In this document: piece after piece, positions 51,899 to 62,378 of the stretch
Layout of the letters: every line of letters starts with the position of its first letter
How positions within the stretch are numbered: the stretch's first letter is position 1
Assembly (NCBI GenBank): GCA_019671135.1
Contig: JAHRHY010000016.1
Coordinates: 124,001 to 188,000 of the forward strand
DNA: 64,000 bases
Source of the DNA: Linnemannia hyalina
Taxonomy: Eukaryota > Mortierellomycota > Mortierellomycetes > Mortierellales > Mortierellaceae
Direction of reading: 5' to 3'
Notes under the pieces: generated by a model
The model's database searches: none
Seen by the model: only the letters and a program-made list of their open reading frames with translations
Told to the model about the DNA's origin: nothing
Made by a program: the position numbers and the translations under genes

Positions 51899-54800
51899 CT
51901 ACCATTCGAGCTCCTTTCCTCCACATGACCCGGTGGCGCACGATGACGGTGGCTGCACGAGCTCAATGCTGCTGGTCTGCCATCTAAACTGGTCAAACGC
52001 CTCTTGCGCATGGATCATAACCTTGTCCGTTGCCAAGATATCATCAAGGGCCCTTGTAGGCGGAAGCAGCAAAAATACTTGACCCTCTTCGTCAACCTTC
52101 ACCTCGAATGTCTGGATCTGGTACTTGTCCTCGTCACCGGGTGTAAGGCACTTGCCATCTTGAAGCCCAAAGTTTTTCTTATGCATAGGACAAGACACGT
52201 ATGGCTGTGACTTGCTGACCTCAGACTCGGAAACACTGTCGCCCAACAGACCCAGAGAAAGAACCAAGGCGCGCTTGTGTGGACACATGTTTTGGGTTGC
52301 ATACCACGATCCGTTCGGCAAACGGAATACTGCAATCTGAACATCGCCATGCTTGACAGTACGACCAGCATCCACTGCAAAGTCGTCGGTCTTGCCAACG
52401 CATATCCATTTCTTGAGGGCTTGAGCATCGAATGGATCCAGAGTGGGCGAGACGGGTGATGGAGGCAGCTGCACCCCTTCCTTGGGCCAGTCCGCTGGTC
52501 GGCGCTGTCCACGCTCAGAAATGAACTCGATGCCATCCTGAGTGTCATCCGTGTTAACAAACTGTCGGAACTGCTGCCGGCGCTCTGGATCATCAACAAC
52601 GACCTTCCATTCACACTGATAGGTCGCAATCAGATACGCCATCTGCTCCTCGAGTTCGTCGCAAATCCCAAGGTAGTCCTCCAGAACAACCTTCTTCAAG
52701 AATTCGATTCCTCCCTCCAGCTTCTCCAGCCACTTTGAGGTCCGTGTCAACTTGTCGGCGGTCGCAATGTAAAACATCAGGAATCGGTCCAGGTACTTGA
52801 TGCAGTTGGCCTCCGAGACATCGGTAACCAGCAACACAGCATGCTTAGGCTGTGCTCCACCATTGCCACATACAAAAAGATTGTAGCCCTTCTCAGTAGC
52901 GATCTATTCGTGCCATGTCCCAGAGTTCATCGTCAGTTGGTATGAATTGGCACCCGTATGTAGACAAACATTCATTTTACCTCTGACTCAAAACCAAACA
53001 ATGATGTACTTACAATACCAAAGTCCTTTCCTCGAGCCTCGGCGCATTCTCGGACACATCCAGAGACGCCTCCCTTGAGTTTATGGGGTGATCGAAGACC
53101 CTTGTAGCGGTTCTCGATAGCGATGGCAAACCCGACAGAGTCTTGAAGCCCATAACGGCACCAGGTCGACCCGACACAACTCTTGACAGTACGGAGCGAC
53201 TTGCCGTAGGCGTGACCAGACTCCATTCCTGCCTTGATTAACCGCTCCCATATCGACGGCAGATCCTCTCGCTTGGCTCCAAAGAGATCGATTCTCTGTC
53301 CACCCGTAATCTTGGTGTAAAGCCCATACTCCTTGGCAACTAGGGCAATGGCAATGAGCTTGTCTGGAGTAATCTCTCCACCAGGGACACGGGGAACTAC
53401 CGAATATGTTCCTCCTCGTTGGATGTTGGCCAGGAAGCGATCGTTTGTGTCTTGAAGAGGCGCATGGTCCAGCACGTGGTCGTTGAACAAGGATGCCACA
53501 ATGGATGCAACAGCGGGTTTGCAGACTTCACATCCCATAGCACGGCTGCTTTTTCCTGCGTGTTCCATCACCTGGGCAAAAGTCTTGAGTTTCTTGACCT
53601 TGACAACTTGGTACAGCTCCGTCCGGGAATACTCAAAATGCGAGCACAGGTTCTGCTTGATCACTTTGCCCATCGCCTTGAGTTCGGACTCAAAGATTTC
53701 TCCGACTTGAGGAACGCATCCACCGCATCCTAGACCGGCCTTGGTGCACGTCTTGACTTCCCCGATCGATGAGCATCCCTTGGAGCGAACCGCAGTTTTG
53801 ATCTGGCCTTTGGTGACGTTGTTGCATGAGCAGATCTGCGTATCGTCTGGCAGATCCGTGGCGCCTTGGCCTTGACCAGGCTTGAGACCCAAAATGAGTT
53901 CGCTTGGGGGGATCTGGAGAGACTTTTTCGACTTGGACATGCCCAGCAGCTTGCCGTAATCGGATGTGTCGCCGACCATCATGCCTCCTAAAAGATGCTT
54001 GCCGTCCTTGGTGAAGACGTACTTCTTGTATACAGCGCCGAATGGATCCCGGTAAAGGAGTTCTTGAGTCTCCCTTGAACTGGCGAAATAATCTCCAAAG
54101 GACGCGACGTGGACGCCCAACAATTTCAACTTTGTCGACATGTCTGCTGAGGTAAACACGCGAGGCTGGTGAGCTTTTCCGACGCCCTTGGAATAGATGT
54201 CACGAGTCAGGTTCCGTGCAACGACTTCGGCCATGTCGTATCCTGGTGCCACAAGACCGTAGGTCTGATCCCGATGGCAAGCAACCTCTCCAATGGCATA
54301 AACGTCCTGCATATTGGTCTCCAGGAAATCGTTGACCAACACTCCTCCGCGGGAATGGCACTCGATGCCAGAATCGCGCGCGATCTTGTCTCCTGGAAGA
54401 ATTCCGATTGCAAAGACCACCATATCATGCTCGACAACCGACCCATCCTGCAGCTTGGCCTTTGATACATGTAAGGATTCTCCTCCATCCGTCGAGTCTG
54501 ACATGAATGCGACAGGAGGATTGCCCAAGCTGTGTTCGATCCCAAGTTTCTCAATCTCGCGGAGAACCATGGCTGCACCCTCACCGTCAAGCTGACGCGA
54601 CAAGACTTGACTGTTTCGCTCATAGATGGTTGTCTTGAGACCGAGATCCGAAGTTGCCTTGGCAGCTTCCAACCCCAGCAGGCCTCCTCCAACCACAGCA
54701 GCATGCTTGGCGGTCTTGGATCGTTCGATGATCAGATCCAGGTCATCAATGGTGCGGTATACGTAGACACCAGGGAGATCCAATCCAGGGACGACCGATG

Positions 54801-55330
54801 GAAGCAAGGCGGTTGATCCAGTGGCAATGATGCAAATGTCGTATGGCGTGGTTGTCACAGCTGCGGTGGGGGTGTTGATATCCTGGGTCGAGACTGACTG
54901 GATGATTTTCAAGTCAGGGTTGATTTTTGTTGCTGTTTGGTGCATCAAGAGGGAGATGTTGTTCTCTTTGTACCACTGCCTGGGCTTCATGAGCTGCTGG
55001 TCGACACTCCTGTGTGAGAAATACTGAGTTAAACCCACTCGGTTGTAGGCGACTATTGATAGTCATTTGAACACAAGATAAAGGTTAACACCAGCCATTT
55101 TCCTTGAGATGCGCTCTCACTCCCTTGGAGCCTTCGAACCTTCGAACACTCTTTAATAGCATGCCATATTATTGCTTACCAAGTGGCTCCTGGCATATTG
55201 CGGTGATTGTATATTTTTTAGCAGTGTCGTATTCGAGGATCTTTTCAATAAATGAAAGTCCGACCATGCCGAGACCAACAATGACGATGGAGGAAGACCC
55301 GGTATTCTTCTGGTTAGCTTCTGGTGCCAT
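51899..55330 (-). CDS. niiA: Assimilatory nitrite reductase [NAD(P)H]
   Basis: Minus-strand exons 55330-55180, 55052-53014 and 52903-51899; 1064 residues, introns 127 and 110 bases. Reduces nitrite to ammonium with six electrons from NAD(P)H. Domains in order: FAD site 'VIVGLGMVG' (residues 15-23) continuing over the splice into 'AYNRVGLTQYF'; second nucleotide site 'AAVVGGGLLGLEAAK'; BFD-type [2Fe-2S] cysteines 'ICSCNNVT' and 'GCGGCVPQ'; ferredoxin-like half-domain; siroheme/[4Fe-4S] ligands 'CVGSTWCRYG' and 'SGCVRECAEARGKD'; and a C-terminal Rieske domain with 'CPHKRA' and 'CPMHKKNF'. This is the full fungal architecture. Second gene of the nitrate cluster, transcribed in the same direction as the nitrate reductase. 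Regulation by AreA- and NirA-type factors is family knowledge; GATA motifs occur upstream. Confidence 0.96.
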
Positions 55331-55369
55331 GACTGAGAGTATCTGAAAGTGATATGAAAAGAAGGGGAA

Positions 55370-55432
55370 GAGAGGCGGGGAGAGAGGCGGGAGAGAGGCG
55401 GGAGAGAGGCGGGAGAGAGGCGGGGGAGAGAG
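55370..55432. repeat. GAGAGGCGGGA tandem repeat in niiA leader
   Basis: About five 11-base units, giving a C/T tract on the transcribed (minus) sense strand 40-100 bases before the niiA start. A GT/AT-rich run follows at 55436-55471. Confidence 0.85.
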
Positions 55433-55583
55433 GAATATGTATATATGTGTGTGTGTGCGTGTATGTATGTGTAACAGCTGGAGGAATGGTTTGGACACTG
55501 GAGAAATGGCTTAGAGACTGTGGAATGGTTTAGAGATCGAAGAAAAAAATGAAGTGATGGCTGTCACTGATCGATATTCGACA

Positions 55584-55591
55584 TATTTATA
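55584..55591 (-). promoter_or_regulatory. TATA-like box of nitrite reductase
   Basis: TATAAATA on the minus strand, about 255 bases before the start codon; distance is long, so tentative. Confidence 0.35.
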
Positions 55592-56326
55592 TGAGCTTTT
55601 GTTTCTTCTATTGACTCATCATGCACATCATGCTCATTGTTTTTGTTCGGAGTAACCTTACTTTTTTTATTTTTTTATTTTTTTTCAACGTAAAGATGGT
55701 CGTCGTTCGGAGCAACCTTAACATGACGGTGGTTGGCAGATCCTGAGGGGCAATCTTGCCACATGTTTATTTATGCGCGGGGACAATTTCAGTTTGAGGG
55801 AGCAGATAGAGAATTAAAGTTTGACATACCTTCCACCCAGTGGCTTGGGTGACAAGACTGGTCACATGTTTAAATTGTTGAGGAGAGGTTGAGTTGGGAC
55901 TCGGGAGGGATAAGCAAGAATTCTTGAAAGAGAGGGAAGAGAGGGAAGAGGTATTGTATTGTATGCTACGATGGCTGTATCTCTTTTATAAACATCTTCA
56001 AAGGACCTTAATCTCGATTCTCGCCCCCTTCGTTCAACCCGAGGCATGATGAGATGAAAATTCATTTTGGATGAGATGCCACCCCCCAAAAAGGTTTACT
56101 TACTACCGGACGTTTTCAGCCCGGGGCTTAGCACATGCCAGCTGAAAGAACATACGGTGCAAGCCTCGGTGTCGAGTAGATAGGGCATGTCGCGAGGGAA
56201 GGAGAGGGAGGGTTAGAACGTTGCAGATAAGGAAGGCACCCTAATTTCATCTTCACATTCGGAAGAATAATTAAAGTGACTGCTTCACGCGTTCGACCCC
56301 TCGGAGAATGCTGTGCATGTGTGCAC

Positions 56327-56461
56327 GGATAGTAGACTCGTGGATAGTAGACTCGTGGATAGTAGGCGCGTGGATAGCAGGCTCGTGGATATTAGGCCTA
56401 CGGACAATAGATCTATGGACAATAACCTCGGAGATTATAGGCTAGTGGATATTTAAGCTCG
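56327..56461. repeat. 15-base minisatellite, nine units, each with GATA-like core
   Basis: Exact period 15: units 1-2 are GGATAGTAGACTCGT, units 3-4 differ by a few bases, and units 5-9 are progressively diverged (GGATATTAGGCCTAC, GGACAATAGATCTAT and so on). Five units keep GGATA. Located about 1 kb upstream of niiA and 575 bases past the niaD stop. Confidence 0.9.
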
Positions 56462-56666
56462 TGCTGATTAGAGCCCCTTTTTCTACTTGAGTCAGCTCAA
56501 AGCCTTAGCGAATCGACCATCAGTTGGCTATGTATGTCGCAAAGTAATAATGTAGATCTACAGGGACTAACTGAAAGGAAAATGTCGTCTTACTGGGACT
56601 GCCACAACTGATCATTGAACTGTGGAGAGCGGTTGAGCCATACTATTTGCGCAGGGTCCTGCAAAC

Positions 56667-56771
56667 AAAAAAACAGAACAAAACAGAACAGAACAAAACA
56701 GAACAAAAAAACAGAACAAAAAAACAGAACAAAAAAAACAACAAAAAAAAAACAACAAAAAAAAAAAAAAA
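56667..56771. repeat. A-rich AACAGAAC/AACAAAA microsatellite
   Basis: Imperfect units of AAAACAGAAC grading into A runs; shared 3' region of niaD side. Simple sequence. Confidence 0.85.
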
Positions 56772-57035
56772 GAGCAACGTTGTGAAAGACAATAAAGATG
56801 CTGCAACCAAGAGAACAAACAAGAAAAAGAACAAGGGGAATAGGTGTTTCAGGTGGAATCAAGTCACGATCTCGCAGTCGTTAACCCTGGTAATTATTGA
56901 CTACCTACTCAGAAAAGGATGTTTTCAAAAGAGAGGTAACGACTTCCCCGGAAAATACAATATAACGGTGTCCGTGGTCCGAGCATCGCACATGCAGTGT
57001 CAATATCTACTTTTATTCATACTTATTAATCCTTA

Positions 57036-59959
57036 TCAGAAGCAGAATACATTGTTATCTACAAACTCCTTCCCGTAGAGCTCCGTCAGAGCAGGGAGAC
57101 AGGAGAGGTTGATCATGGGGGAAGGGCCACAAAGCAGTACAATTCTACTTGATAGATCGTCGGTCGAGCCTGGAGCGCCCCACTGCCTTCCGAACAAGTG
57201 CTCCTCGATCATCTCCTTGTTGATGTGGCCCGTGCCATACTTCCAGCCTTCGGGTTGCTTTCCCGACAGCACATGCCAAAGTTGGAAGCGGTCGGGTCCA
57301 AGTCCATTGCCAGCGGCCTCAATCTCCTTGCGCATCAAGATATCCTCCTCTGTTCGGTTGCCAAAGATCAGCGACACCTTGGTTGCATCTTGCATCTTGT
57401 CGGCAAGGATGGCTTGTATGACCTGGTACATAGGAGTAAGACCCGACCCACCGCAGATCATGCCAATCTGTAGACATTGGCCCTTCCTTCCAGAGGAGTG
57501 CGAGTATCGACCTTGGCCGTTATATGTGAAGCTTCCGACAGGACCCTTGATCGCAATGCTGTCGCCGATCGCCATAGCACCGAGATACTGCGAAACAACA
57601 CCACCGGCTGGGAATCGAGGATTGGTATCCTTGAAATAAATCTTGACCACTAGATCGAAGTGGCCTTGTCGATCCGGCAGACTGGTTGGAGTGTAGGCTC
57701 GGACATTTAGAGAATCGTTGGTCTTGATCCTCAGAAGCACGTGCTTACCCAAAGGAAGACCAAGAAGCTGATCCGGATGTCCAAACGCGAAGCGGAAGAG
57801 CATGGTGTCGTGGGTCAAATGGATCTTTTCCACCAACGCTATGTCTTGCCATTTCTTCGGATCCAAAAACGTCCGAGTGGTAGCACTTGGGGACGGAAGA
57901 CCGCTTGACATCGGTGTGGCACTTGGGGACGGATCACGGCTTGACAGCGGTGTGGGTAGCCCAGTCGGAACAGACTTGGCTTGGATACCTCCTTCTCTTG
58001 GCTCTGGAATGCTTGCAACAAGTTCCCCACAGTAATACTTGGCGAGCTGCTCTCTGGCTTTGACCGAGTGGATCGCGTCGAAATCCTCAGTACAGTCCTC
58101 TCCAGCGTTCATGGTGATGCTGTCAGCGCCTCCTGGATGCTCTTTCAGGAACTTTGTGCAATCGTAGACCTTGCCATCATGAATGATCCAACAATCGTCC
58201 TCCGTTGAGTGCTTGGAAACCATCTCGGCCGTGTAACATTCGACCCCAGAAGGTACAGTGCCGATTTTGCTGGCGGCAGGTGTGTTGTTGGCGGCTTCGG
58301 GTATCCCATTCTCCACCGTCTCGCGCTTGGCAGTTGCTGTAGTCAGAATAGGGGCGGGTTTCGTCGTGTGCACGATTTTGTCCTTGTCCACTCCTTCTCC
58401 TTTGGGCCTCATCCAGCCTCCGCCGCTTTCCGATCCTGGCACTGTAGGGTGGTTGAACATAAGGACCAGTCCACCGTCATCCTCCCCAGAAACGGTCAAA
58501 TCGACCTGCACGCGGTACCAGCAGTTGTTCATCATCCCCATCAGATTCCAGTTCAGATCCTTTGGCTGGGTGTTCATGGTGCTGTCCCAGGCTCGGACTT
58601 GGATATCCTTGCAGTTGAGTAGCTGGCGCACAGGGACCTTGATCGACCAAAAGCACCAGCACCAGTATCTTTGCCTCGGGAACGGGTCGTCGCAAAACTG
58701 GTACTCTGGCCATTCCTCAGGATGTTCAAGATCAGACACCAGCCAAGACTTTCCAGAGTCAATGGTCACCTCCACCCGAGTGATTTTCTTGCATCCGCCG
58801 TTGTAGGCATAGCCGCTGATGGTGATGTCGTTGGCCAAGGTTTGAGGATCCGAGATCGGCAAGGCTGATCCATGGGCTGGTGAGCAAATAGCACTGTTGA
58901 TGTTGAGGTCGTTGATGGTGTATTCGGGTCGGGTCCACCATTGTTCCCGCTTCGCCATGTCGGCATCGCTGACAATCGACGGCAAGACTCGGTTATCATG
59001 GTAGTGGTACCAGCTATCGGATCGAGCCTCCGAGACGGTAATCTTGGAGAGGTACTTGACCATTCGACCACCAATGACGCCTGGGACGATTAACCGGACG
59101 GGGAAGCCATGGTCTGACGTAAGACGAGCCCCATTCATCTCGTATGCAATCAGCACGTCGTTCATCGGATTCAGCGCCCTCTCCACAGAAAGACTTGTGC
59201 CGTAGGTGCCGTTGGGGAGTTTGTCCGACCCGTCAAAGCAGACAAATCTTGCGCCCTTCCGAAATCCCTTGCAAACGTTGAGCAATAGGTCCCTGACAAG
59301 TACGCCTTTCCATATAGCTGTTGACACGGCTCCAGGGCCCCAGTTGAATCCAATCGTTTGCCTGAACATATTTTGCTCCTTCCGTCGGTTTCCAGCACAG
59401 ACGAGGGTGACGGGTATAGTTATGCTTGGTAGTTGTGCGAGCATATCCATCGTCAGAGTCACCTCTGTATTTACAAGCCTTAACAAAAAAAAAAAAAAAA
59501 GGATCAAAAAAAAAGAGGTCAGATTTGTGACGACTGTGGGCTTGCACAGATATTAACAAGGATCTTGACAGGCCCGTACTACTTACCCTTCAATGGACAA
59601 GCGGTGACTATCCCAGGAGAGCTGAGGGACCGCGCCATGGTTCCGGACATAGTGTATTGAACTTGGGGTGATGAACCCTTTGCTTAGAAGGAGTGGTACT
59701 GGTGGTTCACAGTTAAATGGATGCTTTCCTATGTAAGAGGAAAATCGAGGTTTAGCCCATGGTCAGCGTTCAGAACATCCATAGACGATGGATCAAAAGT
59801 GTTTCTCTGTAGAATGGGTAGGAGGTGGTGACCGGTACCTGTGAGCCGGATAAGTTCTGGATGTCTCTTTATCCATCTGTCTGGGGTGTTGGCATCGCGA
59901 GGATCAAGTTGTATTTTTGAGTTGTCCTCGTCTTTGTGATCGACGTTTTCCTTGAGCAT
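57036..59959 (-). CDS. niaD: Assimilatory nitrate reductase [NAD(P)H]
   Basis: Minus-strand exons 59959-59839, 59728-59587 and 59478-57036; 901 residues, introns 110 and 108 bases, the second with a long T tract. Reduces nitrate to nitrite. Order: molybdopterin (sulfite-oxidase-like) domain starting 'RHPELIRLTG'+'GKHPFNCEPP', 'HYVRNHGAVPQLSWDSH', with the Mo-ligand Cys in 'LVCAGNRRKEQN'; Mo-cofactor dimerisation domain ('RVEVTIDSGKSW'); cytochrome b5 domain with haem ligand context 'HPGGAD' (about residue 534); FAD domain 'VRAYTPTS'; and NAD domain with 'GMICGGSGLTPMYQ' and 'LLCGPSPMI', ending 'FCF'. A Ser/Pro-rich hinge with two copies of 'LPSPSAT/DPSPSAT' links b5 and FAD. Start chosen at 59959; the open frame upstream is leader. 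Shares a divergent promoter with the transporter. Confidence 0.96.
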
Positions 59960-60088
59960 TTTGGTGGCGTAAAGTTGTGGGTGTGCTCTTTTGTGGTTGG
60001 AGTGTGCAGCAGCAAGAGACAAAGTCAAGGGAAGCAGGAAAAAGCGGGGATAAGGGTTGATTATTTTCTTTGTTGTTATGTAACAGCT

Positions 60089-60099
60089 ATATAAATACA
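60089..60099 (-). promoter_or_regulatory. TATA-like box of nitrate reductase
   Basis: TATTTATATAG on the minus strand, about 130 bases before the niaD start codon. Confidence 0.4.
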
Positions 60100-60586
60100 A
60101 GGGGAGAACTAAGTTTTAGTGTCAGAAGGTGATAGGAATGGTGGGGAGTGATTTTGACCCGTTGTAGAGATACAGATAACCTAATCTGTTGCAGACCCAA
60201 AGAAAGAAATTATACGCGTGCCACATGTGTTTCAGAGGGTGATTCAGGGTCAGTTCTTGAAAATCTCCTATCTGACAACCTACGCATGCACGTGATCCAC
60301 GTGTGTACGTACACAAGTTTCTTTACACGTTGTTGGCTGTCAACGATGGTCCGTATCGGACAGAGACCTGATCCGGACGCGTCCTACGATGTAAACGGCG
60401 TGAATTACTCTCTTTGCCATCTGAAAGCAACGAGAGAATCATAGCGGCCAAGTGGGCAGAGCCATTCCCTTCTTTGAGTCATTGTCACACGCAGGAAAGA
60501 TGGCTCTAGACTGAAGCGTTAGAATAGCGTTTGTTTACTATCTTCTAGCGCTCGATGGTCCCCCCCACACACTTTCAAGACTTGCA

Positions 60587-60594
60587 TAAATATT
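60587..60594 (+). promoter_or_regulatory. TATA-like box of nitrate transporter
   Basis: ATAAATAT, about 80 bases before the chosen ATG (60673). An earlier ATG at 60610 would fall almost at the expected transcription start, which favours 60673. Confidence 0.4.
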
Positions 60595-60672
60595 TCCCGA
60601 ACATTCTAAATGCCTTTTCAAAATCATCACAAAAAAAACACAACCTCGTCTCTTACATATCCTACACGCAAC

Positions 60673-62378
60673 ATGACGCTGGCAACTAAGATCTTCCCAA
60701 AACATATCCTAGTGGATGAAGATGGAAAGGCGACCAACATAAAACTCTTCTCGTTCGCTCGGCCGCATATGAGAGCAATGCACCTCTCATGGATGTCCTT
60801 CTTCATCGCCTTCATAGGATGGTTCGCCATCCCTCCACTGATGCCTACCATCAAAGCTGATCTGAAACTCACTCCCAGCCAGATTTCAGACGCCAATCTG
60901 ACCAGTGTCAGCGCTACTATTCTGGCCCGACTAACGATCGTAAGACATGGAGCCAAGTCTTGCAAGGGTAAAGGAAAATTGAAAATGGAAAACGATTTTG
61001 CGATTCATGAATCTAATCGAAAGCATCTTCCTACTGCCTCTAGGGACCAATGTGTGATCGCTATGGGCCAAGGAAAGCCATGGCGGGATTACTCCTTATT
61101 GGAGCTATTACCATTGGATTGGCTGGACTCGCTTCGGACGCCAACGGGTTGATCATCACCAGGTTCTTTATTGGCATTATCGGCGCCACCTTTGTGCCAT
61201 GCCAATACTGGGCCTCTCGGATGTTTTCGTACGACATTGTCGGAACAGCCAATGCGCTCTGCGGTGGATTCGGCAACATGGGAGCAGGAGTATCCTACTT
61301 CCTGATTCCATTGATTTACAACGCCATTAACCTCGTCTTACCTCCGCACCAAGCGTGGCGAGTCACTTTTGTCGTTCCAGCCTGTCTCTGCATTCTTATG
61401 GCCGTAGCAGATTATTTCTTGGGTGATGATTGTCCAGGCGACGAATGGAAGAACCGCGACTCAAGCCCAGAGCGCCATGATGCCGATGTCGAAAAGCACG
61501 GACTGCCACGGACTGCCTCCGACTGTGATTCCATGGAGATCGGCGACTCGGACGATGAAAAGCCCACCGGCCAGAAGGAGACATCAACCAAGGCCGTCAT
61601 AGTTCCCGGCCTTGTCGGGCAACCATCCGTCGTGGTCGACTTGCTGTCACAGCTCAAGAACCCAGCTGTGCTGATCCTGATGATCCAGTATGGATGTTCC
61701 TTCGGAGTGGAGTTGGCCGTCGACAACATGATCGGAGAATTCTTCCACACGCATTTCAATCTCTCACAAACAACCTCCGGCATGCTGGGATCCATCTTTG
61801 GACTGATGAATTTCTTCTCTCGCGCGACCGGAGGCATGTTGGCTGATTATGTCAACACATTGATCGGCGAGGGCAACCAGGGTCGCATGCTTGTCCACTT
61901 CATCGCCTTTTTCTTGCAGGGAGCCTTTCTCATTGGATTCTCCTTTGCGCTTGGAACATTGAGCTCCTCCATCGTCGTCTTGATCCTGTTCAGCTACTGT
62001 GTCCAAGCCGGATGTGGCACTACATTCTGTAAGTTACTATAGCACAATCTGTTGCGTCTGTTGGTCTTGTTTATCGTTCGACCTCTATCGGGTGTATATT
62101 AATTTACACTGACATTTTGTATTTTTTTTTTTTTTTTTTTAGCCATTGTCCCATTTGCCAATCCGAAGAGCATGGGCACTGTCTATGGCCTCGTTGGTGC
62201 CGGCGGAAGCGTTGGCTCCATTGTGTTCAATTACGTCTTCAAGGTATACGGCACCAACTACGCTGGTGCCTTCCGTGTTATCGGCTATGCAGCGCTTACA
62301 GCAGCAATGTGCACCTTGCTGCTAAAGATTCAAGCTCGAATGCTTCTCGGTCTACTTTTCAAGAAATTGAACCCATAG
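60673..62378 (+). CDS. nrtA: Nitrate/nitrite transporter, NNP family (MFS)
   Basis: Exons 60673-60939, 61044-62028 and 62143-62378; 495 residues, introns 104 and 114 bases (T tract before the second acceptor). Imports nitrate with protons across the plasma membrane. Visible: TM1 'WMSFFIAFIGWFAIPPLMP', the MFS motif over splice 1 'GPMCDRYGPRK', the first nitrate signature 'GGFGNMGAGVSYF', and the second over splice 2 'GCGTTFSIVPFANPKSMG' with 'GLVGAGGSVGS'. A charged cytoplasmic loop of about 75 residues between TM6 and TM7 (Glu/Asp-rich) is as in fungal CrnA/NrtA. Twelve hydrophobic segments in all. Divergent from the nitrate reductase gene, completing the nitrate cluster. Confidence 0.95.

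Larger units (their letters stand above)
55331..57035. other. Spacer between nitrate reductase 3' end and nitrite reductase promoter
   Basis: 1.7 kb. Holds the niiA leader with an 11-base repeat, a TATA-like box, AGATAG/AGATAA motifs near 55804, 56178 and 56225, the 15-base minisatellite at 56327-56461 and an A-rich microsatellite at about 56667-56771. No gene. Confidence 0.6.
59960..60672. promoter_or_regulatory. Divergent niaD-nitrate transporter promoter with four HGATAR sites
   Basis: 713 bases between the two start codons. GATA-factor sites (HGATAR): TGATAG at 60130, AGATAA at 60174, and on the minus strand AGATAG at 60268-60273 and 60538-60543. Ascomycete AreA/Nit2 binds such sites to switch on nitrogen genes; that a GATA factor acts here is inference. 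TATA-like boxes for both directions are listed separately. Confidence 0.6.

Noticed and set aside
60610..60672. Upstream start for the nitrate transporter
   Set aside because: It would start almost at the expected transcription start below the TATA-like box at 60587, and the added residues are polar low complexity.
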